Below are positions 23,536-31,383 of a DNA stretch of 64,000 bases, one piece after another. The notes below the pieces were generated by a model that was given only the letters and a program-made list of their open reading frames with translations, had not been told where the DNA came from and made no database searches. Both the position numbers and the translations under genes were made by a program. Numbering within the stretch: position 1 is the stretch's first letter; each line of letters opens with the position of its first letter. This stretch comes from Clostridia bacterium (lineage in GTDB: Bacteria > Bacillota > Clostridia > Oscillospirales > Acutalibacteraceae), in the NCBI GenBank assembly GCA_017435665.1, contig JAFSEP010000049.1, positions 1 through 64,000 of the forward strand, given 5' to 3'.

Positions 23536-25029
23536 TCAATACTCACCGTTATCAAACTGAAGTGCATCCTGAGTTCTTCTGAAATTCCAATTTGAACTGA
23601 ACATATTGTAGTTTTTTTCGTGTTCATATGCAGACTTGAAGGGATGCATAAAAACTGCTCTTTGATGAACATAATTGAGCCATTCGGAAATCATCACATC
23701 CTCATATTTGTCGTTAACATTTGAAATAGTATAAGCTATATATCCCCGTTGGTTGTCTCCGCTGTTTGGGAAAGAGAAGCCTGCCGTAAAGTTTACATTG
23801 TTAATGGCATCCTCTTTTTTATAATCGGCAATAACGGGGAAACCGGCAGTATATGTGGTGTCGTTTTTGTTATAAAGAAGTCTGCCTGAAATATCGGACG
23901 AACGCATGAAGCCGAAGATGTTTGGTGTTTCGTCAAAAGCACTGATTGCTTCCGTTATAAAGAATTTTGGCTTAACAACCCAGTGAAAATGTCTGATTAT
24001 TCTCCAGGTTGTATTTTCACCGGGGATTTTAACTGCGATATTCGTCATCCTAAGCTCTTTCACATCGTATACGGTGTGGGTAATATATTGTGTGGAGTAT
24101 ATTTTCTTTACTTCCGTAACCTTTCTGCCCGAATTCATAGGTCTGTCGGTCTGCTCAAAAACTGCATCTGTTGCACCCGAGCAGGCAAGTATATCCTCGT
24201 CTGTCAGATCATTCAGAATGTATTCCGGTATACCGAGCTTTACAAGGTCAGCCTTTACCGATATGACCTGAGAGTCTTGGGTTTCCGTATGTGGCTTCCA
24301 ATCCATTCTGTGCTGAGTAAAGAATACCGTACCAATAAGCATACCGACAATTACAATAGCAGAATAAACTGCAATTATTTTCGAATCAGATATTTTAATT
24401 GACGAAGGGGTGACCGTATATCCTGACAGCTCCATATCAATGAGCATTCGCACTAAAAAGACCAAAATCAATATATATGACAGCATCAGAACAGCGCCGG
24501 TGATAATACTTACCTGAGTTGTTATGCAAGAAATCAGTATTAAAACGCAATACCATATAATTAACCCTATATCTGCACCCTTGTATTTGTAATAAAGCTT
24601 TGATTTGCTTTTAACGGTTCTTACAGCCGCACAGAAGAATATCAGAATCAGAAGGGTGGGTATTGAGGCAAGAAGCTTTAATAAGAAATTCTGATTAACA
24701 GCTTCATCAATATATGAACGGTATATTGTAGCATCGGCAAATGTTAAAGCTGTATCGGCAAAAATATTTATCAGAGAAAGAACATAACAGGCAGTAAAAT
24801 ATCTGTTTTCTTTTCTGACAGAACGAAAACCGAGCACCAACAAAACACAGCCTATCAAAGGTAAAACGATATTAATAATGTAAATGTCTATTGTGCTTGT
24901 GGTCAGAACAAGACCTGCAACAATCCTATAAAAGGATTTCTTCCAGGGTGAAATATCATCGGCAATTTTGTCATCAGGCGGGGGAATTATGCTTTCTGAA
25001 AGATGTCTGTCAAAATCTTTATCATTCAT
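23536..25029 (-). CDS. Polytopic membrane protein paired with ECF sigma factor (putative anti-sigma/sensor)
   Basis: About 497 residues. A short cytosolic N terminus (about 1-30, rich in acidic residues and Pro) is followed by several membrane helices (about 30-220) and a C-terminal domain of about 270 residues that would be outside the membrane and has no recognised motif. There is no zinc anti-sigma (HxxxCxxC) signature. ATG 25029 is chosen over 25044 because GGAGG is 8 bases upstream. It overlaps the sigma gene by 8 bases, so coupled translation and partner function are likely. Anti-sigma activity is inferred only from this pairing. Confidence 0.8.
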   Translation of the reverse strand: MNDKDFDRHLSESIIPPPDDKIADDISPWKKSFYRIVAGLVLTTSTIDIYIINIVLPLIGCVLLVLGFRSVRKENRYFTACYVLSLINIFADTALTFADATIYRSYIDEAVNQNFLLKLLASIPTLLILIFFCAAVRTVKSKSKLYYKYKGADIGLIIWYCVLILISCITTQVSIITGAVLMLSYILILVFLVRMLIDMELSGYTVTPSSIKISDSKIIAVYSAIVIVGMLIGTVFFTQHRMDWKPHTETQDSQVISVKADLVKLGIPEYILNDLTDEDILACSGATDAVFEQTDRPMNSGRKVTEVKKIYSTQYITHTVYDVKELRMTNIAVKIPGENTTWRIIRHFHWVVKPKFFITEAISAFDETPNIFGFMRSSDISGRLLYNKNDTTYTAGFPVIADYKKEDAINNVNFTAGFSFPNSGDNQRGYIAYTISNVNDKYEDVMISEWLNYVHQRAVFMHPFKSAYEHEKNYNMFSSNWNFRRTQDALQFDNGEY

Positions 25030-25567
25030 ACCATACACCTCCAAGCTGTTTTCTCAGTTTCTTTTTTATACGGTAAAGCCTTCCTTCAACAGCTCGCTCA
25101 GTAATGCCTGTTTCCGAAGCTATCTGTGAAATCGGCTGAGAATAGTAATATTTTCTGTAAAATAAAACTTTATCTGATTTAGAAAGTGAATTTATTGCTT
25201 TTTTCAGCAGCTCTGAATCCTCTTTTTTTATCAGCTCAGCCTCAGGATTTCCTTCCTTTGAAACAAGATTTTCGTCAAGCTCACCTTCGTTTGACCTGAT
25301 TTTGTTAGTTTTACGTGTATAGTTCAAGGCTGTGTTTTTTGCAATAACCGTCAGCCACGTGGTGAAATTGCTTTTGTTTGGGTCGTATTGGTCAATTTTC
25401 TTCCATACCGTGAGATAAATATCCGAGATACACTCCTCCTTATCTCTTATATCGCTGAGTATAGGCGAAATTATGTATGTAATCAGCGGTCTGAACTGAC
25501 TTATAATATCAGCAAATTCATCATCCCTGCAGTTTTTCAGCATGGCTTTGATTTTCTGATTTTGCAA
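25022..25567 (-). CDS. ECF-type RNA polymerase sigma factor
   Basis: A 181-residue sigma-70 family protein with region 2 (about 20-90, including the EECISDIYLTVWKK segment) and region 4 helix-turn-helix (about 125-175, with ETGITERAVEGRLYRIKKKL). Regions 1 and 3 are missing, as in ECF factors. It is translationally coupled to a membrane protein that may be its anti-sigma factor. It would direct polymerase to an alternative promoter set; targets are unknown. An AAGGAGG-like site precedes the ATG. Confidence 0.9.
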   Translation of the reverse strand: MQNQKIKAMLKNCRDDEFADIISQFRPLITYIISPILSDIRDKEECISDIYLTVWKKIDQYDPNKSNFTTWLTVIAKNTALNYTRKTNKIRSNEGELDENLVSKEGNPEAELIKKEDSELLKKAINSLSKSDKVLFYRKYYYSQPISQIASETGITERAVEGRLYRIKKKLRKQLGGVWYE

Positions 25568-25636
25568 TTAAAACACCTCCTTTTTTCTTCCTCACTATAT
25601 AATACAATAATTTTCGCAAAAACACACGTTTTTTTA

Positions 25637-25665
25637 TTGACACGTTTGTTTTTATGTGCTATCAT
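25637..25665 (+). promoter_or_regulatory. Promoter for EamA transporter gene
   Basis: TTGACA at 25637-25642 and TATCAT at 25660-25665 are separated by 17 bases, with TGC just before the -10. Confidence 0.65.
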
Positions 25666-25708
25666 TCTAACGTCTTTATCAATGTAATGTATTAAAGTGA
25701 GGTACAAT

Positions 25709-26596
25709 ATGAAAAAACTCAACAATCCCCGTATATTGCTTGTAATCTCAATGGCTGTATTCGGTACAATAGGACTTTTTGTCAGAAATATACCTCTTGA
25801 ATCTGGTGAAATAGCTTTATACCGTGCAGTTCTTGCGGCTATACTTATCGGTTTTTATCTTCTTGTTACCAAGCAGAAAATTCCCTTCAAGGCGATTAAA
25901 AAGGAGATTCCTTTATTGCTGTTTTCAGGTGTTGCTATGGGTATAAACTGGATTTTACTTTTTCAGGCATATAAGTATACAACAGTCTCAGTTGCTACCT
26001 TGAGCTACTATTTTGCCCCCGTAATCGTAACCCTTGTCTGTCCCATACTTTTCCGTGAAAAAATGACCGCAAAACAATGGATTTGCTTTATTATGTCCAC
26101 TGTCGGAATTGTTCTAATAACGGGAATAGGGGATATGGGTGAGGGAAATACACATCTTATGGGTATTCTTTTCGGCCTGGGAGCCGCCGTATTCTATGCA
26201 ACGGTTATCCTTCTTAATAAGTTTATAAAGAATGTTGACGGTATACACAGAACCTTCCTGCAGTTCATAGCGGCAATTATCATTCTTGTTCCCTATGTCT
26301 TATTAACAGACGGAATAAATCTGAGCAGTCTTGATATGAAAGGCTGGGCCAACCTTTTGGTTGTAGGTCTTATACACACGGGCGTTACATACTGTATGTA
26401 TTTCTCATCTCTTAAAGAGCTTCCCGGTCAGAAGGCGGCAATTCTCAGCTATATCGACCCATTGGTTGCTGTTCTGGTATCCGTAACAATTCTCGGTGAA
26501 GGTATGACTTTAATGCAGGTTATCGGCGGTGCGCTCATTCTCGGATTTACTCTGTGGAATGAAGTTTCTTTCGGTAAAAACAAGAAAAGCAACTGA
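25709..26596 (+). CDS. EamA/DMT-family transporter
   Basis: A drug/metabolite transporter superfamily member of about 295 residues with ten hydrophobic helices in two EamA repeats. The first repeat ends near residue 140 and the second carries the LSYIDPLVAVLVS helix typical of the family. DMT proteins export amino acids, nucleosides or other small metabolites; the cargo is not known. ATG 25709 fits the GTGAGGT ribosome site, whereas the in-frame GTG at 25697 lies within it. The gene is monocistronic. Confidence 0.88.
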   Translation: MKKLNNPRILLVISMAVFGTIGLFVRNIPLESGEIALYRAVLAAILIGFYLLVTKQKIPFKAIKKEIPLLLFSGVAMGINWILLFQAYKYTTVSVATLSYYFAPVIVTLVCPILFREKMTAKQWICFIMSTVGIVLITGIGDMGEGNTHLMGILFGLGAAVFYATVILLNKFIKNVDGIHRTFLQFIAAIIILVPYVLLTDGINLSSLDMKGWANLLVVGLIHTGVTYCMYFSSLKELPGQKAAILSYIDPLVAVLVSVTILGEGMTLMQVIGGALILGFTLWNEVSFGKNKKSN

Positions 26597-26608
26597 AATA
26601 ATCAGATA

Positions 26609-26638
26609 ATAAAGCCTGTGCTAACGGGCTTTATTTTT
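26609..26638 (+). terminator. Terminator after EamA gene
   Basis: The stem ATAAAGCC and its complement are followed by a T-run. Confidence 0.75.
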
Positions 26639-26645
26639 TACCCTA

Positions 26646-26674
26646 TTGAAAGTAAACGAATTTAGTGATAAAAT
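26646..26674 (+). promoter_or_regulatory. Promoter for flavoprotein gene
   Basis: TTGAAA at 26646-26651 and TAAAAT at 26669-26674 are separated by 17 bases. Confidence 0.65.
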
Positions 26675-26718
26675 AATTGTAAGAAAATGTTGAAGAAAAT
26701 TTATAGGGAGGAATTAAT

Positions 26719-28119
26719 ATGAGTATGTATGATGTTCTTGTTGTCGGCGGTTCGACAACAGGCTGTTGGTTTGCCTATCAGATGGCAAAGCAGGGCTTTA
26801 AGGTTCTTGTTATAGAGAAAGAAGAGCCTGAAAATGTTTCAAGAAGCTATGACATTTTCCATATGTCAAAGCAGGAAATGGAGCAATTTGACCTTGAAAT
26901 TCCCGATGAAAGCAGTCCCGTCAGAGCCTTTGCATTTGACGGCTCACCGCTGTATTCACCTTACGGTAATTTCCCCAGGCGAAGCACCGCAAGTCCCACC
27001 ACAATAGGTCTGCATAAGCACGATTATATTATGCTTATGGCTGAAAGAGCCGAAAAAGCGGGAGCTGAAATTCTTTACGGTGCATCCTTCTCAGATTTTA
27101 TCTATGATGATAAAAAGAGAATTGCAGGTGCAAAATACATAACAAAAGACGGTGAAAAAGAAGTAACTGCAAGAATTGTTGCTGACTGCTCAGGCATACC
27201 GTCCGTTGCGAGAACAAAGCTTCCCGATACCTCTGTGGTTGAGAATTTTAAGCTGTCAAACAGAGATATTCTCTATGTTGTTCTTTATTATGCAGAATAT
27301 CTTGATAAAAACCTTGATCCGAGAAAGCTTGACGGCTTCTTTATGCAGTATAAATCCTGGTCAGCACCTTCGGGAAATAAAAACGGAGCAATACTTGGTA
27401 TAGGTGCAAGCTGCGGATATGCATACGCTGAGGAAGTATATAACAATCAGTTTATGAAGAACGTAAAGTTCCCCGAATATAAGGTTGAGAAGATTGAGAA
27501 GGGTATGACACCTTATCACAGATCTGTTTATTCATTTGTTGATGACGGCTTTATCGTAATGGGTGATGCCGCTTTCCTGACAAAACCCACCTGTGGTGAA
27601 GGCTGTACGTCATCACTTGTTCAGGGGGAAATAGCCGTTGAAGTTATTTCAAAGCATCTGAGAAATGATAGCTTCCTTACAAAAGAGAAGCTCTGGAGCA
27701 TCAATAAGAGATATATGCAGGCTCAGGGTAAGGACTTTGATTCAATGCGTCCGCTTCTTTACGGCATTGTTTCCGCAAGTCACGACGAGGCTGAGTTTAT
27801 GTTTGCAAATGATGTTATCTTCAGTCAGAGTATTCTCGGCAATATGGATACGGGTATTACTGTTACAGGAAAGGATATTGCCGATATTCTCAAGGGTGTT
27901 ACCTCAGGCATTGCAAAGAAAAATCTCCGTCCTGCAACAATCGGAAGAATTGTCAAAGGTCTTATGCAGAGCATGGAAGTAGGTAAGCTTTATGATGCAT
28001 ATCCGGAAAAGCCGTCGGATTTCTATGTATGGAAGGCAAAGGCAGATACACTCTGGAGCAAAATCGGCTCAATTTCAGATACCTGCGACCCCGAAATTCT
28101 CAGAAAGCTTGGTATGTAG
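26719..28119 (+). CDS. FAD-dependent oxidoreductase, geranylgeranyl-reductase-like
   Basis: A 466-residue flavoprotein. The N-terminal Rossmann motif VLVVGGSTTGCWFAYQMA with a following VLVIEKE strand binds FAD, and GFIVMGDAAFLTKPTCGEG near residue 277 is the second FAD motif of the group that includes geranylgeranyl reductases and squalene epoxidase-like hydroxylases. The substrate is unknown. In Clostridia such proteins are often called electron-transfer flavoprotein-like dehydrogenases. It stands alone with its own promoter and terminator, and GGGAGG precedes the ATG. Confidence 0.82.
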   Translation: MSMYDVLVVGGSTTGCWFAYQMAKQGFKVLVIEKEEPENVSRSYDIFHMSKQEMEQFDLEIPDESSPVRAFAFDGSPLYSPYGNFPRRSTASPTTIGLHKHDYIMLMAERAEKAGAEILYGASFSDFIYDDKKRIAGAKYITKDGEKEVTARIVADCSGIPSVARTKLPDTSVVENFKLSNRDILYVVLYYAEYLDKNLDPRKLDGFFMQYKSWSAPSGNKNGAILGIGASCGYAYAEEVYNNQFMKNVKFPEYKVEKIEKGMTPYHRSVYSFVDDGFIVMGDAAFLTKPTCGEGCTSSLVQGEIAVEVISKHLRNDSFLTKEKLWSINKRYMQAQGKDFDSMRPLLYGIVSASHDEAEFMFANDVIFSQSILGNMDTGITVTGKDIADILKGVTSGIAKKNLRPATIGRIVKGLMQSMEVGKLYDAYPEKPSDFYVWKAKADTLWSKIGSISDTCDPEILRKLGM

Positions 28120-28138
28120 TCACACTATGACATAAGTT

Positions 28139-28164
28139 AACCCCGACGGAAATCCGTCGGGGTT
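28139..28164. terminator. Bidirectional terminator
   Basis: The GC-rich stem AACCCCGACGG and its complement enclose an AAAT loop between the convergent flavoprotein and thyX genes. Confidence 0.8.
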
Positions 28165-28171
28165 GTTGCTT

Positions 28172-29551
28172 TTATTTTCCGTATTTTTCCATCATTTCGT
28201 TAAATCTTCCGCAGCTGAACTTTCCTTCGGGACATCTCTTTGCTACATAGCAGCTTGGACCGTATTTTGAGAAGAGGTCGGGGGAGATATCTTTAAGCAA
28301 ATCAAGCATTTTGTTTGCGTGAATCTGAATTTCCCACTGTGCTCTTGTGCAGGTACGGAGCCTGAAGAAGAGAAGAAGCTCTCTTGCGTTCATTGTTGAA
28401 ATAATGTCTATTGTATTTCCGCTGAGAAGACAGTAAATAAGCAGATTGTTATCAATACCACTTGCCTTGAGTTCTTCATAAAGCTCTGCTGTTTTTCTGA
28501 AGCAGCTTTCGTATCTTTCAAGAAGCTCTGCGTTATCCTTGAGAGCAGGGGGAACGATATATGCGTTTCTGTTGCAGGTGTTAAGGTCGGGAATCTGAAT
28601 GCTGTGCATTCTGTGCCTTGTGAAGTGTGTAAGACAGGCAAGAGAAACATTTCCGAGCTTGAATGTGAACTGCGCATTTTCGAGAGCTCTCGGTCTTGAC
28701 GAGCCCATAACGCTGTCAAGTATTCTGCTGACATTTTCTTTATCCTTGACAATGCTTTCGGCCTGTGCAAGTGAATACTCGCCGCTTTCAATGAGAGCAG
28801 CCTTTGCAATAACGGTCTCTGCATCGGGTGTTGCAGAAATCAGAATGGTATCGCTGTTATCCTCAGCATCTGTATGGCACTTTATGAATGAGAGATCATA
28901 CGTATCCTTTGTGTTTTCATTTCTCTTTTCAAAATCGGTAAACACACCCGGAGTAAGCTCCTTGCATTGCTCATAAAGGCTGAGACCGATTGCCTTGAGC
29001 TCGGGATACTTACTGCCTCTGCCGTAAATCATTGACTTGAGAACAAGAATAAGCTCTCTGGCATTGAGTGAGCAGAAGAAGTTACTTCTGAAGCAATAGG
29101 GGAGAACAAAACGTGCATCCTCCTTTGCCACACCGTTGTCAACAAGATACTGATATTCACCGAAGAGATAATCCATATGACTTACGAATTTCTCGGTGAT
29201 TTCGGCATTACCGAAATCGGGAACATAATATCCGCAATCGGAAAAATCAACATATCGCCTTGACTGAACGGTAAAGGATGCAAGTCTGAACTCAATCATA
29301 AACTGCTCAACGACAACGGAAACATTTGAAAACGCAAGGTTGAAATAGCAGTGTTCAAGTGTTGATGTGTGTCCCGAGGCAGTTACCTTACCGATGAGAG
29401 AAGCATTCTTAACCTTATCATGTGATTTATCATATATTTCAAGTGCTGTGCCTTTCTGGGTCGATATTCTTCCGCTTGCTGCGCAGATTTCCTCGTTGGT
29501 ACTGCTGATGCCTATTACATAAGCACCGTCTTTTCTGTTTAATACGTCCAT
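28172..29551 (-). CDS. thyX: Tandem-domain FAD-dependent thymidylate synthase (ThyX-ThyX)
   Basis: 459 residues, about twice the usual 220-250. Two ThyX-like halves are seen. The N half (about 50-200) has GHTSTLEH and SRRY, but the RHR signature is E87-F88-R89 with Ser97 kept. The C half (about 285-425) has intact R312-H313-R314, but Asp322 where the motif Ser belongs; it keeps FFRLRTCTRAQWEI, and its EH is changed to EN. The halves thus keep complementary parts. The family makes dTMP from dUMP using methylene-THF and FAD. A Cys-rich tail ends the protein. ATG 29551 fits AAAGGAAA better than 29569. It is divergent from the cupin-tmk genes. Confidence 0.87.
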   Translation of the reverse strand: MDVLNRKDGAYVIGISSTNEEICAASGRISTQKGTALEIYDKSHDKVKNASLIGKVTASGHTSTLEHCYFNLAFSNVSVVVEQFMIEFRLASFTVQSRRYVDFSDCGYYVPDFGNAEITEKFVSHMDYLFGEYQYLVDNGVAKEDARFVLPYCFRSNFFCSLNARELILVLKSMIYGRGSKYPELKAIGLSLYEQCKELTPGVFTDFEKRNENTKDTYDLSFIKCHTDAEDNSDTILISATPDAETVIAKAALIESGEYSLAQAESIVKDKENVSRILDSVMGSSRPRALENAQFTFKLGNVSLACLTHFTRHRMHSIQIPDLNTCNRNAYIVPPALKDNAELLERYESCFRKTAELYEELKASGIDNNLLIYCLLSGNTIDIISTMNARELLLFFRLRTCTRAQWEIQIHANKMLDLLKDISPDLFSKYGPSCYVAKRCPEGKFSCGRFNEMMEKYGK

Positions 29552-29591
29552 TTGCTTGTTTCCTTTCATTCAAGGTTGCATATTCAACCTA

Positions 29592-29620
29592 ATTTTAAAG
29601 TAATAATTGATAATTGTCAA
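29592..29620 (-). promoter_or_regulatory. Promoter of thyX
   Basis: On the minus strand TTGACA (29615-29620) and TAAAAT (29592-29597) are separated by 17 bases. A 6-bp hairpin (AGGTTG/CAACCT) follows in the leader at 29573-29590. Confidence 0.75.
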
Positions 29621-29671
29621 CATAAAAAGGCTCAAAATAATAAAAGTAGTATAAAAATCTTCGCTTAACTA

Positions 29672-29699
29672 TTGATAAAAATCAAAATGATGCTATAAT
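29672..29699 (+). promoter_or_regulatory. Promoter of cupin-tmk-DJ-1 genes
   Basis: TTGATA at 29672-29677 and TATAAT at 29694-29699 have a 16-base spacer and a TGC extended -10. Confidence 0.7.
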
Positions 29700-29761
29700 A
29701 TAATAAATTATTATGGGTAATTATAGTCATAATTTTCTGTTTGCTTTTGAGGTGTTTAGAA

Positions 29762-30109
29762 ATGATAAAAAGAAAAGAAGAAATGATACCCGATATCAAG
29801 GTAAATATGCGTGGGGGAGACGGTCAGGCAGTTGTGACTCCCGTGCTCAATAAGGGTGAATATAACGGAAGCTCAAGATTGGTCGCAACCATCGTTCTTG
29901 AACCCGGTTGCTCAATAGGCGCTCACGTGCACGAAAACGAAGAAGAAATCTTTTATATCATTGAAGGACAGGCAACGTATGACGATAACGGGGAGACTGT
30001 TATCCTCAATCCCGGAGATAGCTGTGTCTGCCTTGCATCTCAGTCCCATTCCATTGCAAACAGAGGTACGGAAACGCTCAAGGTGTTTGCTGTAATTCTT
30101 ACTTATTGA
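29762..30109 (+). CDS. Small cupin-domain protein
   Basis: A 115-residue single-cupin barrel. Motif 1 (GAHVHENEEEIFYIIEG) supplies two His and a Glu, and motif 2 (PGDSCVCLASQSHSIAN) supplies the third His, so a metal site is likely. Small cupins may be isomerases, dioxygenases or sugar-binding sensors; this one cannot be assigned. ATG 29762 is chosen over 29741, as GAGGTG lies 7 bases before it. It is first in a likely operon with thymidylate kinase. Confidence 0.85.
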   Translation: MIKRKEEMIPDIKVNMRGGDGQAVVTPVLNKGEYNGSSRLVATIVLEPGCSIGAHVHENEEEIFYIIEGQATYDDNGETVILNPGDSCVCLASQSHSIANRGTETLKVFAVILTY

Positions 30110-30127
30110 TTTGTCAGGGTGAATGCT

Positions 30128-30793
30128 ATGGACGGAAAAATGATTGTAATAGAAGGTCTTGACGGAAGCGGTAAGAGCACTCAGATTGAGCTTCTTTCAA
30201 AGAGACTTCTTGATGAAGGAATTGAATCCTTCAGAATAAAGCTCCCTTATTATGATGACAAATCAAGTGAGCTTGTTAAAATGTATCTTGCAGGTGAATT
30301 CGGAACAAAGCCCGAAGACGTTAACGCATATGCTGCTTCAACCTTTTATGCCGTTGACAGATATGCCAGCTTCAAGAAATTCTGGCACGAGCAGTATGAA
30401 GGCGGTCAGCTTATCCTTGCTGACAGATATACGACCTCAAATGCGGTTCATCAGATGACAAAGCTCGATAAATCTGAGTGGGATGCATATCTTAATTGGC
30501 TCTTTGATTTTGAATACAATATGATAAAAATTCCCGAGCCTGACTGTGTTATATTTCTTGATATGCCCGTTGAGGTTTCTCAGAAGCTTATGACAGGCAG
30601 ATATAACGGTGATGAAAACAAAAAGGATGTTCACGAAAGAAACGTTGCATACCTGAAGGCTTGCTATGAATCGGCATCATACGCAGCCGAAAAGCTGGGC
30701 TGGCACGTTATTAAATGCTCGGACAAGGGTGAGCCGAGAAGTATTGAAGATATCAGTAACGAGATATATTCTTGTGTAAAAAAGTATTTATAA
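30128..30793 (+). CDS. tmk: Thymidylate kinase
   Basis: A P-loop kinase of about 221 residues phosphorylating dTMP to dTDP. GLDGSGKS (residues 10-17) is the P-loop, DRY in LADRYTTSN is the catalytic DR(Y/H) motif, and a lid region with GRYNGDE follows later. ATG 30128 is preferred because GGGTG lies before it; the in-frame GTG at 30119 lies inside that site. It is located next to the divergent thyX, so dTMP formation and phosphorylation are neighbours. Confidence 0.92.
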   Translation: MDGKMIVIEGLDGSGKSTQIELLSKRLLDEGIESFRIKLPYYDDKSSELVKMYLAGEFGTKPEDVNAYAASTFYAVDRYASFKKFWHEQYEGGQLILADRYTTSNAVHQMTKLDKSEWDAYLNWLFDFEYNMIKIPEPDCVIFLDMPVEVSQKLMTGRYNGDENKKDVHERNVAYLKACYESASYAAEKLGWHVIKCSDKGEPRSIEDISNEIYSCVKKYL

Positions 30794-30807
30794 GGAGAGA
30801 AAAAACT

Positions 30808-31347
30808 ATGGTATACGTTTTTCTTGCAGACGGGTTTGAGACAGTTGAAGCCCTTGCCGTTGTTGATATTCTCAGACGTGCAGGTATAGAAACAAAAACC
30901 GTCGGTGTTGGTAAAAGGGTGATAACCTCATCGCATAATATACCTGTGACTGCAGATATAACCGAGGCTGAAGCAGATATAAGCCTTACTGATGCAGTTG
31001 TTCTTCCCGGAGGTATTCCCGGAACACCTAACCTTGAGGCTTCTGAAACCGTTCAGCGTTTTATTGATTACTGTGCAGATAACGGCAAGTATCTTTGTGC
31101 AATCTGCGCCGCACCTTCAATTCTCGGTCACAAGGGCTTGCTTAAAGGTGTTGAAGCAACTTCATATCCCTCGTTCCATAATGAGCTTGCAGGTGCCGTC
31201 ATCAGCGAAAAATACGTTGCACATGATAAAAACTTTATAACTGCCAGAGGAGCAGGTGTATCTCTTGAATTCGGTGCAGAAATAGCATCAGTATTTGTCG
31301 GCAGAGAAAAGGCTGATGAGATACTTAAATCTATGCAGTGTAAATAA
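30808..31347 (+). CDS. DJ-1/PfpI family protein
   Basis: About 179 residues with the flavodoxin-like DJ-1 fold. The nucleophilic Cys is in CAICAAPSILG near residue 100, preceded by the VVLPGGIPGTPNL loop, and an N-terminal FLADGFETVEA strand carries the conserved Glu. Family members act as glyoxalases, deglycase-like enzymes or chaperones. ATG 30808 follows AAGGAGAG; an upstream in-frame ATG (30772) would overlap tmk. Function is inferred only at family level. Confidence 0.9.
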   Translation: MVYVFLADGFETVEALAVVDILRRAGIETKTVGVGKRVITSSHNIPVTADITEAEADISLTDAVVLPGGIPGTPNLEASETVQRFIDYCADNGKYLCAICAAPSILGHKGLLKGVEATSYPSFHNELAGAVISEKYVAHDKNFITARGAGVSLEFGAEIASVFVGREKADEILKSMQCK

Positions 31348-31383
31348 TTTTGAGAAAAATGACTAATAACAGGAGGTGCTTGT

